Both the position numbers and the translations under genes were made by a program. Shown piece by piece: positions 24,386-32,182 of a stretch of 35,245 nt of DNA. Position 1 is the stretch's first letter; each line of letters starts with the position of its first letter. Under the pieces are notes generated by a model, which did no database searches, was not told where the DNA came from, and was given only the letters and a program-made list of their open reading frames with translations. Location: assembly GCA_017423825.1 (NCBI GenBank), contig JAFPCP010000052.1, forward strand, positions 1 through 35,245. The letters are read 5' to 3'. Source of the DNA: Clostridia bacterium (GTDB lineage Bacteria; Bacillota; Clostridia; Oscillospirales; Acutalibacteraceae).

Positions 24386-24907
24386 TTACACGCGTAACAA
24401 CGCCTGTCGCTCTTTATAATCAGGCATGATCTGTTTTACAAAAGCATAAAAAGCCGGGCTGTGGTTGGGATGCCGGATGTGCGCCAGTTCGTGCACCACC
24501 ACATAATCGATGGCTTGCTGGGGATACTGCATGAGTCGCCAGGAAAAACAAAGGCTGTTTCGACTGCTGCAACTGCCAAATCGTTTTTGTGCGCCGGTGA
24601 TTTTCACTCCGGTGGGTGTGACGCCCATGAGCCGGCTGTAATAGTCCACCCTCTGCCCAATGTATTCGGCTGCTTGTTTTCGCAACGCCTGTTGTTGTTC
24701 CGGCGTCACCTGCCGCGCAAGGGCGGCTTGTTGGCGTTGCTTTTGTGCTTGTATATGTTTGTCCAGCCAGGCGGTGTGCTTTTTCACAAACGTGTCGATT
24801 TCCCGCTGTGGGCACCGCCGCGGCGCGCGCACCACTACCTCGGCGTTGGGGGTAATTTCCAGCGCCAAGGTTTGTCGGTCAGAACGGATGAGGGTGTAGG
24901 AATACAT
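24386..24907 (-). CDS. YgjP/SprT-like zinc metallopeptidase domain protein (DUF45)
   Basis: A 173-residue protein of the YgjP-like metallopeptidase (DUF45, M48-type annotation) family. The zinc site is HELAH (His139, Glu140, His143) with the third ligand in HPNHSPAFY (His149), in the family order after GSCSSRNSLCFSWRLM and the YVVVHELAH helix. No membrane segment or signal, so cytosolic; physiological substrate unknown. The start is ATG 24907; only a weak SD (GGATGTGA) is present. A perfect 16-base palindrome of cre type lies 21 bases upstream of the start codon, between it and an extended -10 promoter, which suggests repression by a CcpA/LacI-family regulator. Confidence 0.88.
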   Translation of the reverse strand: MYSYTLIRSDRQTLALEITPNAEVVVRAPRRCPQREIDTFVKKHTAWLDKHIQAQKQRQQAALARQVTPEQQQALRKQAAEYIGQRVDYYSRLMGVTPTGVKITGAQKRFGSCSSRNSLCFSWRLMQYPQQAIDYVVVHELAHIRHPNHSPAFYAFVKQIMPDYKERQALLRV

Positions 24908-24927
24908 AATATCACATCCAAAAGGAA

Positions 24928-24943
24928 TTGTAAGCGCTTACAA
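24928..24943. promoter_or_regulatory. cre-type (CcpA/LacI-family) operator palindrome
   Basis: TTGTAAGCGCTTACAA is a perfect 16-base palindrome, and its core TGTAAGCGCTTACA fits the cre consensus TGWNANCGNTNWCA at every fixed position. It sits downstream of the likely transcription start of the metallopeptidase gene (roadblock position) and about 100 bases upstream of the mtnN promoter. Confidence 0.7.
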
Positions 24944-24988
24944 GCTGTTTTTTCGTCGGTTTTCATTGATTTGTAGGGGATGTAAGAC

Positions 24989-24997
24989 AGTATACCA
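24989..24997 (-). promoter_or_regulatory. Extended -10 promoter of the metallopeptidase gene
   Basis: Minus strand TGG-TATACT (TATACT at 24989-24994). The -35 position holds only TTCCAA, so activity would depend on the TG extension. Transcription would start near 24982 and run over the cre palindrome. Confidence 0.5.
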
Positions 24998-25045
24998 TGT
25001 TTTTCGTTTTTTGGAAAGGGCTGGAATATAATACTAGAAAAAGCA

Positions 25046-25074
25046 TTGCACCATAGCGGCAAGTGTGATACAAT
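25046..25074 (+). promoter_or_regulatory. Sigma-A promoter of mtnN
   Basis: -35 TTGCAC (25046-25051) and -10 TACAAT (25069-25074), 17-base spacer, 38 bases before the mtnN GTG. It may also serve the yfmF-folD genes, since no terminator with a U tract separates them. Confidence 0.78.
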
Positions 25075-25112
25075 AAACAGGTGAATAAACAGGCAAAAAG
25101 GAGCGTGATTCC

Positions 25113-25832
25113 GTGAACAGAATCGGCATCATCGGTGCTATGGATTCGGAGGTAGATACCCTGACGGCGCGCATGACGGATAGAAACGAGCAAGTGGTGG
25201 CCGGGCGTGCGTTTGTGACCGGTCGTTTGGGCGGTCGTGACGTGGTGGTCGTGAAGAGCGGCATCGGCAAGGTGGCCGCGGCTGTGACGGCGCAGATGTT
25301 GATTGACCGTTTCGGGGTGGACTATTTGCTCAACACCGGCATGGCCGGCGGTCTGGATAGCCGTTTGGCGGTGAAGGATTTGGTGATAGGTACCGAGGCA
25401 GTGCAGCACGATTTTGACCTGACGGCTTTCGGTCATGCCGCTGGATATTTGTATGGCGAAGATGACACGTGCCCTACGGTGTTTCGTGCGGATGCCCGTT
25501 TGGTGCAGGTGGCATTGGAGGCCGCCGCGCAGGTGTTGCCCGCTCCCGCGAAAGCGATTACCGGGCGTGTGGCGTCCGGGGATGTTTTTGTGGAGGATAC
25601 CGCGCTCAAACAACGGTTGATAGCCGACATGGGTGCGGCGGCGGCCGAGATGGAGGGCGCCGCTATCGCTCAGACTGCTTCTGAAAATGGCGTGCCGTTT
25701 TTGATTTTACGCACGATATCGGATTTAGCGGAACAAAAAGCGCATATTTCGTTTGATGAACTGGAAGTATACGCCGGGCAGCTGGCGGGGGACGTCACCA
25801 CCGCTTTGCTGGAACGCTTGGACAACACATAA
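25113..25832 (+). CDS. mtnN: 5'-methylthioadenosine/S-adenosylhomocysteine nucleosidase
   Basis: Hydrolyses MTA and S-adenosylhomocysteine to adenine plus the thio-ribose, in methionine salvage and the activated methyl cycle. The 239-residue protein has the family N-terminus IGIIGAMDSEV with general acid Glu13, KSGIGKVAAA, NTGMAGG, SGDVFV, and the ribose/base site AEMEGAAIAQ (Met180, Glu181) with catalytic Asp204 in RTISDLA, the equivalents of E. coli Glu12, Met173, Glu174 and Asp197. The start is GTG 25113 with AAAAGGAG ten bases upstream; no ATG competes. It has its own promoter. The next real gene is 163 bases downstream. Confidence 0.95.
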   Translation: MNRIGIIGAMDSEVDTLTARMTDRNEQVVAGRAFVTGRLGGRDVVVVKSGIGKVAAAVTAQMLIDRFGVDYLLNTGMAGGLDSRLAVKDLVIGTEAVQHDFDLTAFGHAAGYLYGEDDTCPTVFRADARLVQVALEAAAQVLPAPAKAITGRVASGDVFVEDTALKQRLIADMGAAAAEMEGAAIAQTASENGVPFLILRTISDLAEQKAHISFDELEVYAGQLAGDVTTALLERLDNT

Positions 25833-25847
25833 TTAAAAAGGCAATCG

Positions 25848-25875
25848 GGCAGACTAAAAAGAAAAGGAGTCTGCC
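25848..25875 (+). other. Hairpin presenting a Shine-Dalgarno in its loop
   Basis: GGCAGACT (25848-25855) pairs perfectly with AGTCTGCC (25868-25875); the 12-base purine loop ends in AAAAGG, so the SD AAAAGGAG straddles loop and stem just before an ATG at 25878. There is no T tail, so it is not a terminator. Confidence 0.5.
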
Positions 25876-25877
25876 GT

Positions 25878-26032
25878 ATGTTGCCACGTTATCAATTGCC
25901 ATCGTGTGGGCGGGGGTTGCCGTATTTGTTTCCGCCGCCGGGTGCGTTGTTTTTGCGCGCCTTACCAGTATCAAACTTACAAAGGAGAACGCCTTATGGA
26001 GTTGCACACCTTGTCCCTACCGCAGGATATGA
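25878..26032 (+). other. Possible small membrane-peptide ORF, frameshifted or with non-AUG start
   Basis: ATG 25878 has an excellent SD nine bases upstream, but its own frame encodes an Arg/Pro-rich run unlike a protein. One frame over, the codons from 25880 to the TGA at 26030-26032 give about 50 residues with a typical membrane helix (VATLSIAIVWAGVAVFVSAA, then CVVFARL) and a basic end. A single G missing after the ATG (ATG-GTT instead of ATG-TT) would join the start to this frame. The product would end 37 bases inside yfmF, a coupling-like overlap. It could be a sequencing or assembly error, a decayed gene, or chance. Confidence 0.3.
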
Positions 26033-27273
26033 CCTTGTTGCACCTGCCCGAACAACGGTTTCGCACCGTGCGGGTGACAGGTGTGTTTGCGGTGCCTTTG
26101 CGGCAGGAAGACGCAGCCGCGTATGCGGTGCTGCCGGGACTGTTAACGCGGCGCTGCCGCCGCTTGCCGACCACCGCGGCTCTTAGCCGCCGCTTGGAAG
26201 AGCTGTACGGCGCCAGCGTGGAGGCGGGCGTCAATCGCTTAGGACAGTGGCAGGTGCTGCGGTTTTCAATTTCCTTCCTCTGTAAAGCATATACCCTTAA
26301 CAAGGAAGATTTGACCGAGGATTGCACGCGGTTGTTGTTGGGTATGTTGTTTGATCCCGCGTTGGAAGAGGATGTTTTCCCGCAGACGGATTTTGAGCAA
26401 GAAAAACGTTGTTTGTTGGAACGATTGCAGGCCGAGATAAACGACAAGCGCCGTTATGCCTGTCATCAATGTGAGGCGTTGCTCGGGCCGGAGGATGCGT
26501 TGAGCGTCAATCCCTTAGGTACGCCGCAAACGGTGGAGGCTTTGACGCCTGTGGAGGCTGCTGCTGCCAGAGAGCGGTTGCTGTCCACCGCCCGTATTCA
26601 TTGGTTGTGCCAAGGGGTGGAGGATGTAAGCGCTCTCACACAGGCCATTCACAACCGCTTTGCCGGTTTGGCGTTTCGCAAGGCGGTGTCTTTGCAAGCG
26701 GATGTGGCCTTTACGGTTAAGGAGAGCCAACGCACAGATGAGATGGACGTGCAACAGGCAAAACTGGTGTTGGGATACCGCGTGGCTGTTACCGAGCCGG
26801 ATGACCAGGTGATGGCGGCGCGCTTGATGTGTTCTTTGTGGGGTGGTTGCCCGTCCTCGTTGCTGTTCCGGCACGTGCGGGAAGAGCAGAGCTTATGTTA
26901 TTATTGTGCGGCTTCCTACGACCGCTTTCACGGTGTGGTGTTGGTGGATAGCGGCGTTCAGACAGAGAACGTGCCGCTGGTGAAACAAGAGGTGCAACGG
27001 CAACTCGAAGCCATCCGTCACGGAGAGTTTTCCGACGAAGAACTGGAAGCCGCGAGATTGTATCTCATTCAGCATTTCACCTCGCTGGACGATACGCCCG
27101 CCGGACGAGAATCCTATTATGTCGGCCAGACGGTGTACGACAATTACCTGACGCCGGATGCGTTTGCCGGGCGTATGCTCGCGGTGACGCGGGAGGACGT
27201 GTGCCGCGCGGCGCAGTTAACGCATTTGGATTCCACCTATCTGTTGCGCCCGGTTGAGGAGGTGTCGGTATGA
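25996..27273 (+). CDS. yfmF: M16 family peptidase-like protein, YfmF type (no zinc motif)
   Basis: A 425-residue M16-family protein of the YfmF type. It has the fold signs, for example YAVLPGLLTRRCRRLPTTAALSRRLEELYGASVEAG cut across the place where HxxEH would stand, and the C-terminal substrate-side Arg/Tyr segment SLCYYCAASYDRFHGVVLVDSG in its two halves, but lacks HxxEH and so cannot bind catalytic zinc. Such proteins pair with a catalytic partner, here yfmH, whose ATG overlaps the stop by four bases. Start is ATG 25996 after AAAGGAG. An upstream in-frame start at 25906 has no SD. The pair probably forms a heterodimeric cytoplasmic peptidase. Confidence 0.88.
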   Translation: MELHTLSLPQDMTLLHLPEQRFRTVRVTGVFAVPLRQEDAAAYAVLPGLLTRRCRRLPTTAALSRRLEELYGASVEAGVNRLGQWQVLRFSISFLCKAYTLNKEDLTEDCTRLLLGMLFDPALEEDVFPQTDFEQEKRCLLERLQAEINDKRRYACHQCEALLGPEDALSVNPLGTPQTVEALTPVEAAAARERLLSTARIHWLCQGVEDVSALTQAIHNRFAGLAFRKAVSLQADVAFTVKESQRTDEMDVQQAKLVLGYRVAVTEPDDQVMAARLMCSLWGGCPSSLLFRHVREEQSLCYYCAASYDRFHGVVLVDSGVQTENVPLVKQEVQRQLEAIRHGEFSDEELEAARLYLIQHFTSLDDTPAGRESYYVGQTVYDNYLTPDAFAGRMLAVTREDVCRAAQLTHLDSTYLLRPVEEVSV

Positions 27274-28532
27274 TGCAGGCATTTACCCATCCCTTGTTGG
27301 GGGACACGATATACACCGGCGAGCACCCGTCCGGTTTGACGATTTTTGTATGGCCTCGTCCGACGGCGCGGTCTACCTATGCGGTGTTTGCCACGCGATA
27401 CGGCTCGGTGCACAATAGCCTGCCGACGCCGGAAGGCGGTAGTGAGACGGTGCCGGCGGGAATTGCCCATTTTTTGGAGCATAAACTATTTGAGAGCGAG
27501 GACGGGGACGCGTTTGCTCGCTTTGCGAATACCGGTGCCTCTGCCAATGCGTATACGAGTTTTGACCGTACGGCGTATCTTTTTCAGGCAACCGAAAACG
27601 TGTTGCCGTCTTTGGATATTTTGTTAGATTTTGTGCAGCACCCGTATTTTACGGAAGAAACGGTGCAAAAAGAGCAGGGCATTATCGGGCAGGAGATTCG
27701 CATGTGCGAAGATTCTCCCGGTCGGCTGTTGCTGTTCAATTTGCTCCGCGGATTATACCACACGCATTCGGTGCGGGTGGAAATCGCCGGCACGGTGGAG
27801 TCCATTGCGGACATCACACCGGATCTGTTGTATCGTTGTTACAACCAGTATTATAATCTGCACAACATGGCTTTGGTGGTGGCCGGACCCGTTACACCGG
27901 AGAGTGTGTGGGAAGCGGCAGATCGATTGCTGAAACCGGCCGCCCCGCTCGCGTTGCCGGCAATGCGATTGGATGAACCGGACACGGTGTGCTGTGCGTA
28001 TACCGAGGCGGTCATGCCGGTATCGGCGCCGTTGTTTTACGTTGGATTTAAGGAGCCGCAACGGGCGCTTGCAGCGCAGGACGCGGCGGGTGCGCTGGTG
28101 TTACTGGAACTGTTGGCGGGCGATAGTTCGCCGCTGTATACGCAGCTAATGCAACAGGCACTCATCAACGACCAATTTTCCTATGAATATTTCAATGGCC
28201 CGGGGTATGGTATCTGGCTGTTCGGCGGCGAATCTGCCGAGCCGGAACGCGTGCGGCAGTTGCTGTGTGAGCGGGTGGAAGAGTTGCAACAAAACGGCAT
28301 CGACGCCGCCGCATTTGAGGCGGTGCGCCGTGGCGTGTACGGCCGGTTGGTCAGCGAGTTGGAAGAGCCGTCCGCCTGTGCCGAGCTGTTGCTGGACCAT
28401 TGGGTTTCCGGCATGCAGCCGCTCGCTCCGCTCGATGCGCTGGCGGCCTTGACGCCGGAGGGATTGCACAAGCAGTTGTGTGAGCGGATACAGACACACC
28501 GGTGTAGTTTGTCGGTGGTGCGACCGGAATAA
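27270..28532 (+). CDS. yfmH: M16 family zinc peptidase, YfmH type
   Basis: The catalytic partner of YfmF. The inverted zinc motif HxxEH is present as HFLEH (His67, Glu70, His71) in GIAHFLEHKLFE, with the distal ligand in EQGIIGQEI (Glu142 likely) and the usual NAYTSFDRTAYLF strand between. Length 420 residues, normal for a half-clamshell M16 protein. The C-terminal half has the DDQFSYEY-like substrate segment as NDQFSYEYFNG. Translation is coupled to yfmF by an ATGA overlap with GAGGAGG upstream. It is followed after 52 bases by lgt; that gap holds an ACAGGGG/CCCCTGT hairpin without a T tail. Confidence 0.92.
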   Translation: MMQAFTHPLLGDTIYTGEHPSGLTIFVWPRPTARSTYAVFATRYGSVHNSLPTPEGGSETVPAGIAHFLEHKLFESEDGDAFARFANTGASANAYTSFDRTAYLFQATENVLPSLDILLDFVQHPYFTEETVQKEQGIIGQEIRMCEDSPGRLLLFNLLRGLYHTHSVRVEIAGTVESIADITPDLLYRCYNQYYNLHNMALVVAGPVTPESVWEAADRLLKPAAPLALPAMRLDEPDTVCCAYTEAVMPVSAPLFYVGFKEPQRALAAQDAAGALVLLELLAGDSSPLYTQLMQQALINDQFSYEYFNGPGYGIWLFGGESAEPERVRQLLCERVEELQQNGIDAAAFEAVRRGVYGRLVSELEEPSACAELLLDHWVSGMQPLAPLDALAALTPEGLHKQLCERIQTHRCSLSVVRPE

Positions 28533-28584
28533 AACGGTTCGACAGGGGAGGGTGCCCCTGTTACATAAGAAAGGAAGAATATCC

Positions 28585-29499
28585 ATGCTCGAACGGTTAT
28601 CTCATTACATAGAATTTCCTAATCTGGGTTGGCATTTTTCTTTGAGCGACACCTTGATAGAATTTTCTCTGCTTGGAGGTCACTTCACCATAAAATGGTA
28701 TGGTGTGCTGATAGCCATTGGTTTTTTGCTTGCGGTGATGTATGGCACATGGCGTGTCAAAGAGTTCGGCATAGATCCTGACCGCATGGTAGACGTTGTG
28801 CTGGTGGCCACCTTGATGGGATTTGTCGGCGCCCGATTGTATTATGTGTTTTTCAGCGCCAACACGGCGGCGTATCTAGCGAACCCGCTCTCGATTTTAT
28901 ACATCTGGGAAGGGGGCATCGGCATATATGGGGGCATTATTTTCGCATTTTTGTTTGGAATCCTCATGTGCCGAGCCTGTAAAGTGCCCATACTTGCCAT
29001 GTGTGATTTGGCCTCGTTAGGGTTTCTGATTGGGCAATCCGTGGGACGTTGGGGAAATTTCTTCAACCAAGAGGCGTTTGGTGGTAATACCACCTTGCCC
29101 TGGGGTATGACAGGCGACATCATTGCCTCCGGCGTGAATGGTAGCGGGTACGATACCGCTTTGCCGGTGCATCCCACGTTTTTCTATGAGTCTTTGTGGT
29201 GCGCGATTGGGTTTGTTTTGTTGCATATTTGGTCAAGGTGCGCCTATCGGTTTAAGGGGCAAATCTTATGCGGATATATGGTTTGGTATGGGTTCGGGCG
29301 CTTCCTGATTGAAGGTTTGCGCACCGACAGCCTGATGATCGGCGCGCTGCGCACCTCTCAGTTGGTGGCGGTGTTGGCGGTGCTCGGCGGTGTTGGTTTG
29401 TTTTTGTTTTTGCGGCGGCGGGCGATGGCTTTGCCGATGCAGTTGGAAACAATAGAGGAAGAATTACCGGAAGAAACAAAGGAGAAAACAAATGGCTAA
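28585..29499 (+). CDS. lgt: Phosphatidylglycerol-prolipoprotein diacylglyceryl transferase
   Basis: Membrane enzyme that moves diacylglycerol from phosphatidylglycerol to the lipobox cysteine of prolipoproteins. The 304-residue, multi-helix protein shows the Lgt blocks: [13 protein letters not shown], the [10 protein letters not shown] segment, [29 protein letters not shown] as the signature with essential Arg, [10 protein letters not shown] and [15 protein letters not shown]. It has a charged C-terminal tail rich in Glu. Start ATG 28585, SD AAAGGAAG. Its stop overlaps the folD start by eight bases. Likely clients in this window are the lipoproteins at 3424, 11567 and 33293. Confidence 0.96.
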   Translation: MLERLSHYIEFPNLGWHFSLSDTLIEFSLLGGHFTIKWYGVLIAIGFLLAVMYGTWRVKEFGIDPDRMVDVVLVATLMGFVGARLYYVFFSANTAAYLANPLSILYIWEGGIGIYGGIIFAFLFGILMCRACKVPILAMCDLASLGFLIGQSVGRWGNFFNQEAFGGNTTLPWGMTGDIIASGVNGSGYDTALPVHPTFFYESLWCAIGFVLLHIWSRCAYRFKGQILCGYMVWYGFGRFLIEGLRTDSLMIGALRTSQLVAVLAVLGGVGLFLFLRRRAMALPMQLETIEEELPEETKEKTNG

Positions 29500-30343
29500 G
29501 TTAATTGACGGAAAAGCAATAGCGGCTCAAATTCGCGATGAGGTAGCGCAGGAAACACAAGCGCTCAAATCCTGCGGTGTGACACCTGGATTGGCGGTGG
29601 TTTTGGTCGGGGAGGATCCGGCCTCCTGCACCTATGTGCGTAACAAACAAAAAGCCTGTGCGGACGCGGGCATTTATGCCGAGCAAATTACCTTGCCCGC
29701 CACCACGACGCAGGAGGAACTGTTGCGGGTGGTGCAGGAGCTGAATGCCCGCGCGGACATTCACGGCATTTTGTGCCAGTTGCCGTTGCCGGCGCATCTG
29801 GATGATAAGGCGGTTATCGCCGCCATCAGCCCGGAAAAGGACGTTGATGCATTTCATGCGGTGAACGTGGGGCATATCCTGATTGGCGATGAGGGCTTCC
29901 AACCCTGTACGCCGGCGGGTGTCATGGAAATGCTCACGCGCAGCGGCATTGCCGTAGAGGGGAAATCGTGCGTGGTTATCGGCCGCAGTAACATTGTCGG
30001 CAAGCCGATGGCGATGCTGCTTTTACACGCCAATGGCACCGTCACCATTTGTCATTCCCGCACGGTGGATTTGGCGGCGGTTTGCCGCGGAGCGGATATC
30101 CTAGTTGCTGCCATCGGTAAAGCAAAGTTTGTTACCGCCGACATGGTGAAACCGGGTGCTGTGGTCATTGACGTGGGCATCAACCGGGACGAAAACGGGA
30201 AACTGTGCGGCGACGTGGATTTTGCCGCGGTGGAACCGATTGCCGGTGCCATCACGCCGGTGCCCGGCGGTGTGGGACCGATGACGATTGCGATGCTGCT
30301 CAAAAACACTCTGACAGCTGCGCATCGTCAGACAGGAAAATAA
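29492..30343 (+). CDS. folD: Methylenetetrahydrofolate dehydrogenase / methenyltetrahydrofolate cyclohydrolase
   Basis: Bifunctional enzyme that interconverts 5,10-methylene-, methenyl- and 10-formyl-THF with NADP. The 283-residue protein has the active-site segment [10 protein letters not shown] with Tyr48 and Lys54, [26 protein letters not shown], the nucleotide loop [14 protein letters not shown], and [15 protein letters not shown]. It begins eight bases inside lgt (ATG 29492 with AAAGGAG upstream) and ends at a strong bidirectional terminator. With folT and folC it forms the folate side of this window, though folD has no riboswitch of its own here. Confidence 0.97.
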   Translation: MAKLIDGKAIAAQIRDEVAQETQALKSCGVTPGLAVVLVGEDPASCTYVRNKQKACADAGIYAEQITLPATTTQEELLRVVQELNARADIHGILCQLPLPAHLDDKAVIAAISPEKDVDAFHAVNVGHILIGDEGFQPCTPAGVMEMLTRSGIAVEGKSCVVIGRSNIVGKPMAMLLLHANGTVTICHSRTVDLAAVCRGADILVAAIGKAKFVTADMVKPGAVVIDVGINRDENGKLCGDVDFAAVEPIAGAITPVPGGVGPMTIAMLLKNTLTAAHRQTGK

Positions 30344-30352
30344 CCGAAAAAG

Positions 30353-30397
30353 AAAACCGCCCGCGGACACTGTTTTGTGTCCGCGGGCGGTTTTTTT
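30353..30397. terminator. Bidirectional terminator between folD and glyQS
   Basis: A perfect 18-base-pair inverted repeat (30353-30370 with 30377-30394), six-base loop, T7 on the right and A4 on the left, between converging genes. Confidence 0.92.
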
Positions 30398-30445
30398 ATT
30401 ATTGAAAACACCAAAGCGTGTTTTTCGACTGTTCGCCACGATGCA

Positions 30446-31849
30446 TCAAAGCGTTGTGCGGGCTTCGAGATAGGCTTTCAGCTCGGAAATGGCGACGCGT
30501 TCTTGTTGCATGGTGTCGCGGTCACGCACGGTCACGCAACCGTCGGTCTCGCTGTCGAAGTCGTAGGTGATGCAAAACGGCGTGCCGATTTCATCCTGCC
30601 GACGATAGCGTTTGCCGATGGAACCGGCGTCGTCAAAGTCCACCATGAAATCTTTGGAGAGTTGTGCGTGGACTTCCAGCGCCTTGTCGCTGAGTTTTTT
30701 GGACAGAGGCAGTATCGCCGCCTTGAAAGGAGCCAAAGCGGGGTGCAGACGCAACACCACGCGGGTGTCGTTCTTTTCGGCGTCGATGACTTCTTCGTCA
30801 TACGCATCGCATAACACAGCCAACACGCTACGCTCCACGCCGAGACTCGGCTCGATAACGTAGGGGATATAGTGCTCGCCGGATTCTTGGTCAAAATAGG
30901 TCAAATCCTTGCCGGAGGTGTTTTGGTGTTGTGTCAGGTCATAGTCGGTACGGTCGGCAACGCCCCACAATTCGCCCCATCCAAACGGGAACAGGAATTC
31001 GAAATCGGTGGTGGCTTTGGAATAGAAGCACAACTCCTCCGGATCGTGGTCGCGCAGGCGCAGGTTTTCTTCTTTCAGGCCAATAGCCAGCAACCAATTG
31101 CGGCAGAACTCGCGCCAGTAGGAGAACCATTCGAGGTCGGTGCCCGGTTTGCAGAAAAATTCCAGTTCCATCTGCTCGAATTCACGCACGCGGAAAATAA
31201 AGTTGCCGGGCGTGATTTCGTTGCGGAAGGATTTGCCGATTTGGGCGATGCCGAACGGCAGTTTTTTACGTGTGGTGCGTTGTACGCTCACGAAGTTCGT
31301 GAAAATACCTTGGGCGGTTTCGGGGCGCAGATAGACGGTGTTTTTGGCATCTTCGGTCACGCCCTGGAAGGTTTTGAACATGAGATTAAACTGACGAATG
31401 TCGGTGAAATTGTGCTTGCCGCAGGTGGGGCAGGGGATGGTGTGCTCTTCCACAAACTCCTTCATTTCCGCTTGGGAAAACGCATCGATCGGCTTGGGTA
31501 ACGTGTAGCCGTTTTCGGCGCACCAATCTTCGATGAGTTTGTCTGCGCGGAAACGCTCGTGACATTCCCGACAGTCCATCAGCGGGTCGGAGAAACCGGC
31601 CAAGTGGCCGCTGGCCACCCAGGTTTGGGGATTCATGAGAATGGCCGCGTCCAGCCCTACGTTATAGGGGTTTTCCTGGACAAATTTTTTCCACCAGGCT
31701 TTTTTGACATTGTTTTTCAGCTCGACACCTAAGGGGCCGTAGTCCCAGGTGTTTGCCAAGCCACCGTAAATCTCAGAGCCGGGGAAAATATACCCGCGCC
31801 CTTTGCATAAAGCAACAATTTTTTCCATGGTTTTTTCTGTGTTTTTCAC
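30446..31849 (-). CDS. glyQS: Glycine-tRNA ligase, alpha2 (GlyQS) type
   Basis: Class II synthetase that charges tRNA-Gly as a homodimer. The 467-residue protein shows the single-chain family blocks: [23 protein letters not shown] cut at its conserved Gly pairs, [18 protein letters not shown], a CREC...CPTCGKHNF zinc-like pair of knuckles, [38 protein letters not shown] with motif 2 Arg, [14 protein letters not shown] (motif 3) and the anticodon domain from about residue 365. The start is GTG 31849 with AGGAGG ten bases upstream; ATG 31828 is 31 bases from that SD. It has its own sigma-A promoter; the leader is only about 50 bases, so no T-box. It contains an 11-base palindrome CGCATGATGCG (31873-31883). 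Confidence 0.96.
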   Translation of the reverse strand: MKNTEKTMEKIVALCKGRGYIFPGSEIYGGLANTWDYGPLGVELKNNVKKAWWKKFVQENPYNVGLDAAILMNPQTWVASGHLAGFSDPLMDCRECHERFRADKLIEDWCAENGYTLPKPIDAFSQAEMKEFVEEHTIPCPTCGKHNFTDIRQFNLMFKTFQGVTEDAKNTVYLRPETAQGIFTNFVSVQRTTRKKLPFGIAQIGKSFRNEITPGNFIFRVREFEQMELEFFCKPGTDLEWFSYWREFCRNWLLAIGLKEENLRLRDHDPEELCFYSKATTDFEFLFPFGWGELWGVADRTDYDLTQHQNTSGKDLTYFDQESGEHYIPYVIEPSLGVERSVLAVLCDAYDEEVIDAEKNDTRVVLRLHPALAPFKAAILPLSKKLSDKALEVHAQLSKDFMVDFDDAGSIGKRYRRQDEIGTPFCITYDFDSETDGCVTVRDRDTMQQERVAISELKAYLEARTTL

Positions 31850-31902
31850 GATTTGAGAACCTCCTCAGACGCCGCATGATGCGTACAAATCATATGTAAT
31901 TT

Positions 31903-31931
31903 ATTGTAATATGAAAGAGTGAAAAAGTCAA
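31903..31931 (-). promoter_or_regulatory. Sigma-A promoter of glyQS
   Basis: Minus strand -35 TTGACT (31926-31931) and -10 TACAAT (31903-31908), 17-base spacer. The -35 box overlaps the left arm of the inverted repeat 31928-31980. Confidence 0.85.
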
Positions 31932-31980
31932 CCGTGTGGAGGCTTATATGGTGCAATAACACCTCGCAAGACACGGTTGA
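31928..31980. repeat. Nested 53-base inverted repeat upstream of glyQS
   Basis: TCAACCGTGT (31928-31937) is a perfect inverted match of ACACGGTTGA (31971-31980). Inside, GAGG (31939-31942) pairs with CCTC (31962-31965) and TTAT (31944-31947) with ATAA (31956-31959), giving a three-tier hairpin. There is no U tract on either side. The following bases to 32090 are AT-rich with no gene. Confidence 0.6.
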
Positions 31981-32090
31981 GATGGGGCAATTTTGTCAAA
32001 AAACCACTCATTTTCTCGCAAATTGTAGAAAAAATTATCAAAATAATTCGGATTTTTTTGTTATTTTTATGAATTTTTTCAAAATAGGTG

Positions 32091-32119
32091 TTGACAAGTC
32101 ATAAAAAATCAAGTAGACT
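32091..32119 (+). promoter_or_regulatory. Sigma-A promoter of the SigH-like gene
   Basis: Perfect -35 TTGACA (32091-32096) and -10 TAGACT (32114-32119), 17-base spacer, in an AT-rich stretch. Confidence 0.7.
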
Positions 32120-32182
32120 ATATGCATAATTGCTGTAGGTGGCACAAGTGCGTCTTATGGGTCTGCGGCTGTGTCTGGGGTG

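Noticed and set aside
30872-31501. 209-codon plus-strand open frame inside glyQS
   Set aside because: Antisense to the class II motifs of GlyQS; no independent support.
31850-31902. T-box leader for glyQS (and likewise for valS, metG and proS)
   Set aside because: Glycyl and valyl synthetase genes often carry T-boxes, but the leaders here are about 50-80 bases and lack the GGTGG-type core and antiterminator.
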